DNA from: Nicotiana tabacum
Lineage: Eukaryota > Streptophyta > Magnoliopsida > Solanales > Solanaceae
Direction of reading: 5' to 3'
DNA: 64,000 nucleotides
Assembly: GCF_000715075.1 (NCBI RefSeq)
Contig: NC_134094.1
Location: 78,722,838 to 78,786,837, forward strand
Within the stretch, counting starts at the first letter, position 1. Every line of letters begins with the position of its first letter. The position numbers were made by a program, and so were the translations under genes. Positions 46,584 through 59,280 of the stretch are shown piece by piece. Under the pieces are notes generated by a model. That model made no database searches and had not been told where the DNA came from. It saw only the letters and a program-made list of their open reading frames with translations.

Positions 46584-49500
46584 TTTTGTATTCTAAGACC
46601 TCGAAAAGAACTATTTATCATTCCTTGACTTGCGTGCACAGTCCGTAAAATTTTCCGGAAAGTTTTCAGGTGAAAAAATGGATTAAAATGTGAATTAGAG
46701 CTTTAAAACTCAATTGAGTTGACTTTGGTCAATATTTTGAGCAAACGGACTCGGATCAGTGTTTTGACAATTCCGGTAGGTCCGTATCGTGAATTAGGAT
46801 TTGGGCGTATGCCCGGAATCAAAATCTGAGGTCCCTAGCTCGAGATATAGAATTTTAATGAAAAATTAAAAGTTTAAGTTCAAATAGTGACCGAATGTCG
46901 AATTATGTGCAAACGACCCCGAAATAGAATTTTGATGATTCCAATAGCTCCGTATGGTGATTTTGGAATTAGGAGCGTGATCGAAATTTTATTTGGAAGT
47001 CCGTAGTGGAATTAGATTTTAAATGCCGAAAGTTGAATTTTTGGGAAGTTTGACCGGAGGGTTGACTTTTTCATATTGAGGTCGGAATCTGATTCTGTAA
47101 ATTGTAATAGCTTCATTATGTCATTTATGACTTGTATGAAAAATTTGAAGTCATTCCGGATTGATTTGATGTATTTCGGCACAAGATATAGAATTTGAAA
47201 GTTCAAAGTTCATAAATTTTTATTTGAGATGCGACTCGTCATTTTGATGTTGTTTGATATGATTTAAGGCCTCGAGTAGGTTCGTGTTATGTTATGGAAC
47301 TTGTTGGTATGTTCGGACGGGGCCCCGAGGGCCTCGGGTGAGTTTCGGATGCTTAACAGATCGAATTTGGATTTGGAGGAGGAGCTGAAGCAGCTGGGCT
47401 GCTGGTGTGATCGCACCTGCACGAAAAAGAGTTGCAGGTGCGAGCTCGCAGATGCGAGGAATGATTCGCAGAAGCAAAAATGCATGGGCTGTCCAGGCAC
47501 CGCGGGTGCGAAGAATGCGAGTGCGAAAACAGTCATCGCGGGTGCGAAAACAGTCATCGCGGGTGCGAAGACCGCAGGTGCGAAGAAATCAACGCGGATG
47601 CGAAGACCGTAGGTGCGAAGAAATCACCGCGGATGCGAAGACCGTAGGTGCGAAAAAATCACCGCGGATGCGAAAAATCCTTGACAAAATGTTAAAAACA
47701 GAGGGGGTTCCAAGTTTTGTCATTTTTGGACCTTCAAGCACGGCTTTTGGGGCGATTTTGAGAGAGAATTCAAGGGAAACTTGAGGTAAGTCACATGTGA
47801 TCATTGTTTGTCAATTATATTGGATTATCATTGAATATTTCGAATAGATTACATGTTTTTGAGGTGAAATTAGAGGATTTGGGCCTAGGGATTTCAAAAT
47901 GAGAATTTGAGATTTGGAGGTCAAGTTGATGTCGGATTTTTGTAAAAATGGTATGGTTTGACTCGTAGTTGAATGGGCGTTCATATTTCGTAACTTTCGC
48001 CGGATTCCGAAACGTGGGCCCCACGGGCCATTTTTGAGTTAATTTTGGATTTTTATTGAAAAATATAGTATTTTCTTACATAATTAATTCTATAATTTTT
48101 GTTGACTGTATCGAATTAATTATGACTAGATACGAGTCGACCGGAATCGGAAAATCGGGGAAAAAGCATACTACTTGGTTAAATTGGAGCAAGTCGAGGT
48201 AAGCGACTTGTCTAACTTTGTGTGGGGAAAATTTTTCCTAAAATTGATATTGATGTGATTATTGAAATGTGTTGAAAGTCGTGTATACGAGGTGATGAGT
48301 GTGTACACGGGCTAAATGTGAAAGATCATATTTTTAAATTATGTAGATCATTGTTGCATATTTATTAAATTATTTTATCTTGTTATATTCTTCATCATTG
48401 ATTTGATTTGTATACTTTAAATTTGCTTGACCTTTTCCTGCTAATTGTTTTACCTGTTTGGTTGAAAGTTGGTTTCTTTTATTCTGTGCATTATTTAAAA
48501 AATTGATTTTCTTTAAATTAAATATTATTAATATGAAGTATTTGACATTTTAAATTTGATATTGAAGGAACGTATTAAAGATTTTGAAATATTATTTTTC
48601 TGAATTATTTATTCTCGAATATTTTGTAAGATTTTTGTACTCATTGTGATGGAGCCGTGAGCTCTTTATTGTGGAAAAATATTATTGTTGAGATATTTTG
48701 GCAAGTTATATTATTCGAGCACTTGAGGTACAAATTGTGATATATTGTGATATTGATACGCATGCGGTGGTATAAGGTCTGGGTATTGAAATGCATGCGG
48801 TGAGATAAGGGTGACTTGATACGCGTGGCTAGTAGGGGAAACTACTAGAAGTCATGCGGTGTGATACGGATGGATAAAACGCCGGACGCAATTTCGGGGA
48901 AAATATTTTCTTTCAAATAAATTGTGAAGGCTCCCGCGGTGAGATAAGAAAATGAGATATTGTGAATTTATTTATGATTTGGGACTACGAGGCGGTACCT
49001 CGGTAGTGCCCTTGTTGATATTGATTTATGGCCATAGTTGCCTTCGATTAATTGTTGTGATTTTCATAAAGTTGAAAGAAATTCTGTTTTGATTTCACGA
49101 GATATTATTTGAAATTATTTGGTGTCATTAAATGTGACATACTATTTGATTCATTTCCATAGTCATTTTATCTTATTAAATTCTTTAAACATTTTCCATG
49201 TCATTATCTATTCTCCAGTAAGGCCTGACCTGGCCTCGTCACTACTCTACCGAGGTTAGGCTTGGCACTTACTGGGTACCGCTGTGGTGTGCTCATACTA
49301 CGCTTCTGCACATCTTTTTGTACAGATCCAGGTATATCTTACCAGCCTAGAAGTCAGTGAGTTACCTGCGCACGGAGACTTCGAGGTAAATCTGTCAGCG
49401 TCCACAGACTCCGGAGTCCGCTTCTATCATTTTATGTTGCTTCCTTATTTTTCTTTAGACCTTGATACATAGAAACATTGAGAATAAATTTTTAGAAGCT

Positions 49501-49656
49501 TGTGACTTATTTCTACCGGGTTTTGGGAGTTGTAATTATTTGAATTGTAGTTTATTTATTTCAGATGTTTATGATTATTCCGCATTGATAGGTTTACCTA
49601 GTCTTAGAGACTATGTGCCATCACGACCTCATACGGAGGAAATTTGGGATCGTGTG
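46544..49656 (+). repeat. 3' LTR of element B
   Basis: Parallel to 38326-41449 throughout. The terminus differs: after GAAATTTGGGATCGTG the expected ACA is replaced by TGCCCGGGCCC, so the outer few bases and the target duplication are missing or were altered. Confidence 0.87.
47405..47672 (+). promoter_or_regulatory. Palindrome array of the element B 3' LTR
   Basis: Same words as in the 5' LTR, but with the CGCGGGTGCGAAAACAGTCA unit doubled and the 35-bp unit present in fewer copies. Confidence 0.5.
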
Positions 49657-50725
<1,069 letters not shown>

Positions 50726-50784
50726 TATTCACCGCGCTATACCATAACGACACGTTTGTCCGTTAAGGTATAGCGCGATGAATA
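50726..50784. repeat. 24-bp-arm hairpin
   Basis: The arm 50726-50749 (TATTCACCGCGCTATACC plus ATAACG) pairs with 50761-50784 in 22 of 24 positions around an 11-nt loop. GC-rich centre in AT-rich DNA. It could be the terminus of a small transposon or give a small foldback RNA; neither can be decided from the sequence. Confidence 0.85.
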
Positions 50785-50870
50785 CATCCGCTATATATAA
50801 ACTTTACTACCCCACCAATAATTCATTTGAACTTTACTGACCCACCAATAATTGAGGGTATAACACATTC

Positions 50871-50902
50871 ATAATAGGCGCTACATATATAGCGCCTATT
50901 AT
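50871..50902. repeat. Perfect 12-bp-arm hairpin
   Basis: ATAATAGGCGCT, 8-nt spacer, AGCGCCTATTAT. It lies 86 bp after the first hairpin; between them the phrase CCACCAATAATT occurs twice. Confidence 0.9.
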
Positions 50903-51045
50903 CCATGCGTTATACCTTCAATTATTGTACCCCCGGAATGGTTTTTTGCTTATTTAAGGAGTTTCAGCATTTGGTAAAAATCCATTCAGGATCCTTCAGG
51001 TCTTCCGAAATATTTGGTCGTTAACTTATTTTGCATTTTGTCATA

Positions 51046-52138
51046 ATGTCCGAAGAGCAAAAAATTAGGGTTTCATTATATTGCGGGGGGAGGGGGGAGG
51101 GGATGAGGTTGTGGTGGAGAATAACTCAGTTCGCTATAGTTATTTTCCACAGTGTAATGTTAAGTTTTCACTTATAATGGAGTACGATAAATTGGTATCG
51201 TTGTTATGTAAAAACAATAGGTGTGAGAAAATATTCGGTTAATATTAAAGTAACCGGAAGATATCCATATTCTATTACTCCGTAGGGGTTGCTTGTTATG
51301 ATGAGTTTAACATCAAAGATGATGAAACTCTAACAGATTTTTTTGAGGTCCCCGGAAGAACACCAGGAACTTTTTGTGATAAAAATATTGGAAATGTACG
51401 TCAAGGCTGAAGACATTCGCAATATTGAGGTTCCGCAAAATAGGGATAACCCTCAATCATCGGTTAGTTTTTGTGGAGCAGTTTTATTAGAACAGGTTCC
51501 GTTTGAAAGAGTTTGGCCAGATCTAAACTTATCTCCACGGGCGAATGGGAAGCGATGACATAATTTTTCCCCAAGTTTAAATAATCCACAAGTCGAGTGG
51601 TAAATTTTAATTTTCCTTTGTATTACGATATTTTTTTATGTATTGTATTTGTATTAACACTCATATATTCCAAGAGGGGTACCGGCCAGATATGAATTTT
51701 ACAAGTTATTTACCAACGGACAGTTGGAATATGCCTAGTTTTGGCATGTTAGATATGATTTTTTTTTTCTTAAAAAAATCATGGTGGTCTATCCGAGAGT
51801 CATCAGGAACAAGATAATGTGCATCATGGGATAGCAACAGATTATGATTTGTAAGTTAAGTGATAAAGTTTATATTTAATATTTGGATGAATTTGAGCAG
51901 CTCATTATTTTATTGGTTGTGTAGTGAAAACGAGCAACTTGAAGGTCATGTCCTTACTCAATTGCCTGAAGACGATATATTTAATCGGGATTTGGCAGAT
52001 GCGCAGAGTCGGGAAGATGATAGTGATTATGACAATAATGCTGATTAGTCTGGAGATGACACACTTTTCCATGATGAGGGTGATGATGATGAGGACAAGA
52101 ATGATGAACCTGATTTGATGAGGAAGCTTGATATCACC
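51046..52138 (+). pseudogene. MuDR-type (MULE) transposase N-terminal part, truncated
   Basis: The start is MSEEQKIRVSLYCGG, then a G-run frameshift (51085-51103). In the next frame come DEVVVENNS, VRYSYFPQCNVKFSL and, after a second frameshift, VTGRYPYSITP and GVACYDEFNIKDDETL. Segment 51343-51558 encodes PEEHQELFVIKILEMYVKAE and VPFERVWPDLNLSP; 51935-52138 encodes an acidic stretch (REDDSDYDNNADES and DEGDDDEDKNDEPDL). This order, a PB1-like start, the PDLN motif and an acidic linker, resembles plant MuDR-like transposases before their zinc finger and MULE catalytic domain. Everything past 52138 is missing because the gypsy LTR begins there. An intron-like gap probably lies in 51560-51930. 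It is a dead fragment. Confidence 0.7.
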
Positions 52139-54033
52139 TGTCACGACCCAAAACCTAACGTGTCATGATGGCGCCTATCGGTGGTACTAGGCAAGCCGAC
52201 CTTCCCAAAAATACTTCCAAACTAAATTAAAAGTAAAGTAAAGCTTTCCATATCAGGAATATTTTTCATAACATCAAAGTTAAACTCAAATTTGAAGCAA
52301 AGTGTGGAAAACGAGCCCCAAACATCGGGGTGTCACCAAGTCATGAGCGTCTAAGTATATAAAACTATTACAACTAATGTCTAAATATCAGTACAAACGG
52401 AATGAAATGTGGAAGGAGTAACAAGGTCCTGCGGACGCTGGCAGCTACCTTACAATCTCCGAAACTCAAACATGCCTGGACTCCACAGTCTCCGTGCGCA
52501 GACACACCTGGATCTGCACATGTAGTGCAGGGTGTAGTATGAGTACAAACAACTCAGTAAGTAACAACAATAAATAAGGAATTGAGAAGTAGTGACGAGC
52601 TATACAGAACAATTCAGTTGATAATTTTCACGGTTAAGAGTAAACATGAGTATAAGATCAGTTGCATAATTACCAATTCCTGCCAGACAATTATTAGCTA
52701 AATGCAATAATAAAGTGAAATATATGAAACCTCACAGACACTGTCACTCGAACCCTCAATGACTCGACACTCAACTCTCAATCCTCAATGCACACGCTCA
52801 ATAGATACGTGCGCTCACTGGGGGTGTTCAGACTCAGGAGGGGCTCTTACAGCCCAAGCGCTATAATCCGCACGAGTCCTCACCATCTGTGAGAGAATGA
52901 AACAACATGTTTTTAATTACCAGAATAGACAGATTCGTACGACAAGAATCCAAGAATGTGAAATTTTCCTAAGGGTTCTGCAGCCTCTCTAAGATAAGTA
53001 CAGACGTCTCTGTACCGATCCGCAAGACTCTACTAACCCGCTCATGACTCGTGAGACCTATGTAACCTAGGCTCTGATACTAACTTGTCACGACCCAAAA
53101 CCTAACGTGTCGTGATGGCGCCTATCGGTGGTACTAAGCAAGTCGACCTTCCCAAAAATACTTCCAAACTAAATATAAAAGTAAAGTAAAGTTTTCCATA
53201 TCAGGAATTGTTTTCATAAAATCAAAGTTAAACTCAAATTTGAAGCAAAGTACGGAAAACGAGCCCCAAACATCGGGGTGTCATCAAGTCATGAGCGTCG
53301 AAGTATATAAAACTATTACATCCAATGTATAAATATCAGTACAAACGGAAAGAAATGTGGAAGGAGTAACAAGGTCCTGCGGACGCTGGCAGCTACGTTG
53401 CAGTCTCTGAAACTCAAACGGGCCTGGACTCAATAGTCTCCATGCGCAGACACACCTGGATCTGCACATGTAGTGCAGGGTGTAGTATGAGTACAAACAA
53501 CTCAGTAAGTAACAACAATAAATAAGGAATTGAGAAGTAGTGACGAGCTATACAGAACAATTCAGTTGATAATTTTCACGGTTAAGAGTAAACATGAGTA
53601 TAAGATCAGTTGCATAATTACCAATTCCTGCCAGACAATTATTAGCTAAATGCAATAATAAAGTGAAATATATGAAACCTCACAGACACTGTCACTCGAA
53701 CCCTCAATGACTCGACACTCAACTCTCAATCCTCAATGCACACGCTCAATAGATACGTGCGCTCACTGGGGGTGTTCAGACTCAGGAGGGGCTCTTACAG
53801 CCCAAGCGCTATAATCCGCACGAGTCCTCACCATCTGTGAGAGAATGAAACAACATGTTTTTAATTACCAGAATAGACAGATTCGTACGACAAGAATCCA
53901 AGAATGTGAAATTTTCCTAAGGGTTCTGCAGCCTCTCTAAGATAAGTACAGACGTCTCTGTACCGATCCGCAAGACTCTACTAACCCGCTCATGACTCGT
54001 GAGACCTATGTAACCTAGGCTCTGATACTAACT
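52139..54033 (-). repeat. Two tandem 948-bp units: LTR end + primer site + leader
   Basis: Units 52139-53085 and 53086-54033 start TGTCACGACCC and are almost identical, including to the beginning of the following full LTR (54034 on). Each contains about 730 bp of the LTR's downstream part and, after a junction at ATAATCCGCACG, about 215 bp of element leader ending at the primer site. The leader part includes the gag start codon (rc of CCTCACCAT). So each unit is a fused LTR end, primer site, leader and first gag codons. Confidence 0.93.
54019..54030 (-). other. Mutated tRNA-iMet primer site in the tandem unit
   Basis: The minus strand reads TAGTATCAGAGC, one change from TGGTATCAGAGC. The same change is in the site of the other unit (53071-53082), so it preceded the amplification. 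Confidence 0.8.
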
Positions 54034-55824
54034 TGTCACGACCCAAAACCTAACGTGTCGTGATGGCGCCTATCGGTGGTACTAGGCAAGTCGACCTTCC
54101 CAAAAATACTTCCAAACTAAATATAAAAGTAAAGTAAAGTTTTCCATATCAGGAATTGTTTTCATAAAATCAAAGTTAAACTCAAATTTGAAACAAAGTA
54201 CGGAAAACGAGCCCCAAACATCGGGGTGTCATCAAGTCATGAGCGTCGAAGTATATAAAACTATTACATCCAATGTATAAATATCAGTACAAATGGAAAG
54301 AAATGTGGAAGGAGTAACAAGGTCCTGCGGACGCTGGCAGCTACGTTGCAGTCTCTGAAACTCAAACGGGCCTGGACTCAACAGTCTCCATGCGCAGACA
54401 CACCTGGATCTGCACATGTAGTGCAGGGTGTAGTATGAGTACAAACAACTCAGTAAGTAACAACAATAAATAAGGAATTGAGAAGTAGTGACGAGCTATA
54501 CAGAACAATTCAGTTGATAATTTTCACGGTTAAGAGTAAACATGAGTATAAGATCAGTTGCATAATTACCAATTCCTGCCAGACAATTATTAGCTAAATG
54601 CAATAATAAAGTGAAATATATGAAACCTCACAGACACTGTCACTCGAACCCTCAATGACTCGACACTCAACTCTGAACCCTTAATGCACACGCTCAATAG
54701 GTACCTGCGCTCACTGGGGGTATTCAGACTCATGAGGGGCTCTTACAGCCCAAGCGCTATAATCCGCACGGACAACTCACGTGCTGCACGGAAAACTAAC
54801 GTGCTATAATATCATATCAAGACCCGCACGGACAACTCACGTGCCACCATATCACATCAGAATCCACACGGACAACACACGTGCTAAGGTACAATACCTC
54901 ACAAACAGGCCATCGGCCTCACTCAGTCATGAACCTCTCTAGTCTCATAGCTCTCAATAAAGAAAGGGAAAACAACTCAAATCAAAGTGTTACAGTAGAT
55001 CATCGGGGAAAATAACAGAGACTAAGGTAAATATGTACAAGAATCACTATGACTGAATATAACTACCATGAGCAGGAATATAGCCTAAGCATGATTTCTA
55101 ACATGAAAGACAGTCAAGTTCTAGTAGACAGAAATGCATATAAACACAAATAAAGGCTATTAGACTTTACAGTCTCCCGGGATGGACCAAGTCTCAATCC
55201 CTCATGGCGTACACCCACACGCCTGTCACCTAGCATGAGTGCCACCTCCAAAGAGTCACATTATACCAAACTCCGGGTTTCATACCCTCAAGACCAGATT
55301 TAAAAATATTACTTACCTCAACGACGTAGAACTCCTACTCCGGAATGATCTTTCCTCTCGAACCGGCCTCCAAATTACCCGAATCTAGCCACAAGCAATA
55401 AAGTATGGTCAATATAAACTAAAGGAATGAATCCCACAAGGAAAATACCAAATTATAGGCCAAATCTAAATATTCACTCAAACCCGGCCCCCGGGCCCCC
55501 GTCTCTAAATCCGACAAAAGTCATACCAAAAAGCTCATTCACTCACGAGTCTACCCATACTAAAATTTTCAAAATCCGACATCATTTGGTCCCTCAAATC
55601 CTCAAATTAATCTCTCCAAAATCCCAAGCCCTAACCCCTTATTTCACTTCAAAAATCCTACTAATTAGGTGGGAAAACAACAGGAAAATACCATAGCTAG
55701 GAGTATTAGAGCTCAAGCAACTTACCTATGTGAAAACCCTTGAATACCCTTCAAACATTCACTCCAAAAGCTCCAAGGTACGAATTGAAAATGGTGGAAA
55801 TGAGCAAAAATCACGAAGTCTCCT

Positions 55825-55833
55825 TTTTATACC
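55825..55833 (-). promoter_or_regulatory. TATA box of the element C LTR
   Basis: The minus strand reads TATAAAAAG about 15 bp downstream of the last CGCAAGTGCG-like word of the array. The following leader and GTAAGT donor fit a retrotransposon promoter. No start site can be proved from sequence. Confidence 0.65.
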
Positions 55834-55844
55834 TTCTGCCCAGG

Positions 55845-56180
55845 GAAATCGCACTTGCGGTCCCTTTTACGCTTTTGCGATACCGCACCTGCGGACTTTC
55901 CATCGCAGGTGCGGAACTCACTTAAAATCCCATGTTCCGCAACTGCAGCCAAATCTCGCACCTGCGATTGCGCATCTGCGCATCCCTCTCCGCTTCTGCA
56001 AAAATCGACCAACTCCTCACTTCCGCATCTGCGACTCAGCCTCGCATCTGCGGGCTCACAGATACGACCACTCTTACGCACCTGCGGTTCTAGCCCAAGT
56101 CCTCTTTGTCCGCATTTGCGGCTCCCCAAGCGCACCTGCGATCTCGCACCTGCAGCTCCATTTCCGCAGGTGCGGAAAAA
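55845..56180 (-). promoter_or_regulatory. CGCACCTGCG palindrome array of the element C LTR
   Basis: More than a dozen words such as CGCACCTGCG, CGCAGGTGCG, CGCATCTGCG, CGCATTTGCG and CGCACTTGCG in 335 bp, 0.70-1.03 kb from the LTR start and directly upstream of a TATA box. Two long overlapping frames on both strands come from this unusual composition. Confidence 0.6.
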
Positions 56181-56877
56181 CACCAACAACAGCAGTTCAG
56201 CTGCAATTCCAAATTCCAAACCTCCCGTTAGCCATCCAGAATCACCCCGAGCCCCTCGGGACCTCAACCAAACATACCAACAAGTCATATATCAACATAC
56301 GAACTTAGTCGAGCCTTCGAATCACTCAAAAGAACATCAAAACACCAAAACACCAAATTACCCTCGAATTCAAGCCTAAGAACTTCTAAACTTTCAAATT
56401 CGACAATCGATGCCGAAACAAAACAAACCACGCTCGAATGACCTCAAATTTTACAACACGTCACAAATGACACCACGAACCTACTCCAACTTCTGAAAAT
56501 CCATTCCGACCCCCGATATCAAATTTTCCACTGCCGACCGAAATCGCCAAATTTCCAACTTTCGCCAATTCAAGCCTAATTCCACTACGGACCTTCAAAT
56601 CACATTCTGGATGCTCTCCTGAGTCCAAAATCACCTAACGAAGCTAATGGAACCATCAGAATTCAAACCCGAGACCGTTTACACATAAGTCAACATCCGG
56701 TTGACTTTTCCAACTTAAGGTTCTAAATAAGAAACTAAGTGTCTCAATTCATTCTGAAATCACTCCGGACCCGAACCAACTAACCCGATATATCATATTA
56801 TAGCTGAAAAGCACAAAAGGAAGCAGAATGGGGAAAACGGCTCTATAACTCTCGAAACGACCGGCCGGGTCGTTACA

Positions 56878-56893
56878 TCCTCCCCCTCTTAAA
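56878..56893 (-). other. Polypurine tract of element C
   Basis: The minus strand reads TTTAAGAGGGGGAGGA before the LTR start; it is the same as in element A except near its end. Confidence 0.8.
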
Positions 56894-58180
56894 CAAACGT
56901 TCATCCTCGAACGGGTCTAGAAACATACCTGGAGTCTCAAATAGGTATGGATATCTGCTCCGCATATCTCGCTCGATTTCCCAGGTGTCCTCCTCTACAG
57001 GCAGACCTCTCAACTGCACCTTCACCGAAGCTATGTCCTTTGACCTTAACTTTCGAACCCGCCGATCCAAAATGGTCACCGGTTTCACATCATAAGTCAT
57101 ATCACCCTCCAACTGAACTGTGCTGAAGTCCGAAATATGGGATGGATCGCCAATATACTTTCGGATCATGGAAACATAAAACACTGAATGCACACTCGAC
57201 AAGCTGGGTGGCAAGGCAAGCTTATAAGTCACCTCCTCTATCCTCTGAAGCACCTTAAAAGTCCCAATGAACCGGGGGCTCAACTTGTCCCTCTTCCCAA
57301 ACCTCATAACACCCTTCATGGGTGATACCTTCAGCAAAACCTTCTCCCCAACCATAAAAGACACATCACGGACCTTCCTGTCCGCGTAGCTCTTCTGCCT
57401 AGACTGCGCCGTGCGAAGCCGATCCTGAATTAATTTTATCTCATCTAATGCATCATGGACCAAGACTATACCCAAGAGCCTAGACTCACCTGGCTCAAAC
57501 CATCCTACCGGAGATATACACCTCCTCCCATATAAAGTCTCGTACGGAGCCATCTGAATACTCGACTAGTAACTGTTGTTATATGCAAACTCCGCGAGCG
57601 GCAAGAACTGGTCCTATGGACCCCCAAAGTCAATGACACAAGTGCGCAACATGTCCTCCAATATCTGAATAGTGCGCTCGGACTGACCGTCCGTCTGAGG
57701 GTGAAAAGTTATGCTCAACTCAACCTTAAGTACCCAACTCATGTTGCACGACCCTCTAAAACTGCGATACTGAGTACCTCTATCTGAAATGATGGAAACT
57801 GGAACACCATGCAGGCGAACAACCTCTCGGATATAAATCTCAGCCAACAGCTCTGAAGTGTAAGTAGTACCAACTGGAATGAAGTGCGCGGACTTGGTCA
57901 GCCGATCCACAATTACCCAAATAGCATCGAACTTCCTTGAAGTCCGTGGGATCCCAACTACGAAGTCCATGGTGATCCGCTCCCACTTCCACTCTGGGAT
58001 CTCTAACCTATGAAACAAGACACCCGGTCTGTGATGCTCATACTTAACTTACTGGCAGTTGAGACACCGAGCCATAGACCCAACTATATCCTTCTTCATC
58101 CGCCTTCACCAATAGTGCTGCCTCAAATCCTAGTACATCTTCGCGGCACCCGGGTGGATGGAATACCGCGAGATGTGGTT
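56878..58180 (-). pseudogene. Gypsy pol of element C, part 2: integrase and chromodomain tail
   Basis: Continues the pol gene interrupted at 58181. The integrase zinc-finger end (CLNCQ, then a stop, VKYEHHRPG), the TMDFVVGI Asp, ISDRGTQY and DGQSERTIQ give the D-D-E triad, followed by the GPY-like core (MRFGKRDKLSPRFIGTF) and the chromodomain-like VKVQLRGLPVEEDTWE. Stops: near 58048, TAG at about 57612 (a TGG to TAG change), and TAG near 57567. A small frameshift near 57745 blurs the segment after ISDRGTQY. Confidence 0.85.
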
Positions 58181-58859
58181 TGTCACGCCCCAAAATCGAG
58201 GAGCGCGACCGGCGCTCAACCGAGTGAACTCGACCGAGCAAGCCTGTTAGATTTCTTATACCCAAACTCATTCATGAATAAAGAGAATATATGTTTTCCT
58301 TAATTAAACAATAAAGTGGTCGTGGCTGCAGTTATCAATTTCTTACCATAAGTTTAACCATTTTAAAAATCTCAAATGGACAAGTAATACAACCACAACA
58401 TAGCATAGTTTGTCTTTCCCAGTACCAATACACAACCCACACTATGTCTACGGAGCCTCTATAGATAAAGAAGAGTACAATGATAATGCCGACAACAAGG
58501 CCCCGGCTATACCTCAACCATAATACATAAAGAACAAAAGATACATGACTCCGGGATGAAGTGGGGCTCACCAAGTCAGCTGGGAAGAAGGTGTACTGCT
58601 ATCACTGATCAATGTCTCATGCTGTGGAACCACCTGCATCCATTTAAAGATGCAGCGCCTCCGGCAAAAGGGACGTTAGTACCGTCGAATAGTACTAGTA
58701 TGAAAACTCAACACCAATTTAAGAATTTAGGAATACAAGATAATTATGATGAACCAGTGCGGCAATAGAATAATATAGATAACCGTCTCAACCATAGCAA
58801 GCTTATTAAAAGCTATCAACAACATTTATAGGATTTAAGATGAGATCCTCTATAACCAT

Positions 58860-59280
58860 CTTCACACAAAGCGGCCCCGCCGCCTCACTCGATGTATGCA
58901 GGTGGAGGTGTACGTACAATACCACAACTCTAATCAAGCGGCCTTGGTGCCTCACCCCAATGTATGTGGGTGGAAATGCATCAACGATACCAATATCAAC
59001 GCAAAGCGGCTATGCCGCCTCACCCCAATGTATGCGGGTGGTGGTGCCACAACAATACCAAAACCATACACAAAGCGGTCGTACCGCCTCACCCCAATAT
59101 AAGCGGGTGGAGGTGCAGTCCCACAATATCATAATCCCTACACAAAGCGGTCATGCTGCCTCACCCCAATATATATGCGGGTGGAGGTGTGTCACAATCA
59201 CAATCTCTATACCATAATCCCCACATAAAGCGGTCATGCTGCCTCACCCCAATCTATGCGGGTGGAGGTGTATCACAATC
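58860..59280. repeat. Minisatellite in the solo LTR, about 7 units
   Basis: Units of about 60-70 bp around AAAGCGGTCATGCTGCCTCA and CCCAATATATGCGGGTGGAG. Each unit contains the half-words GCGG and CCGC, which may pair. Two open frames over it are incidental. Confidence 0.85.

Larger units (their letters stand above)
38326..49656 (+). mobile_element. Ty3/gypsy chromovirus with 3.1-kb LTRs (element B)
   Basis: Two LTRs of about 3.1 kb in the same orientation (38326-41449 and 46544-49656) surround a 5.1-kb internal part with primer site, gag, pol and purine tract, all on the + strand. The tail SMKVQWRGHPVEEATWE is chromodomain-like, as in the Tekay/Del group. The LTRs remain very similar base for base, suggesting moderate age, yet gag and pol carry many stops. 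The 3' LTR end departs from the 5' LTR end, and the left flank GGTAT is not repeated on the right, so the right end is damaged. Confidence 0.9.
54034..56877 (-). repeat. 3' LTR of element C
   Basis: Minus strand: starts TGTAACGACCCGGCCGGTCG at 56877, ends CGTGACA at 54034; 2,844 bp. It contains the CGCACCTGCG array (55845-56180), a TATAAAAAG box (rc of 55825-55833), donor-like CATAGGTAAGTTG (rc of 55724-55736) and a second GAGGTAAGTAAT (rc of 55311-55322). Near 54765-54900 there are several ACGGACAACTCACGTGC repeats, like those at 350-800. Open frames inside are by-products. Confidence 0.88.

Noticed and set aside
53284..53496. 70-residue frame repeated at 54232-54444
   Set aside because: It lies in the amplified LTR part; its repetition reflects the tandem units, not a conserved gene.
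55827..56379. Long overlapping frames on both strands (153-192 residues)
   Set aside because: They come from the palindrome array, where a word and its complement keep several frames open; there is no start context or protein family, and they lie within an LTR.
58840..59217. 125-residue + strand frame with repeats
   Set aside because: Translation of the minisatellite in the solo LTR.
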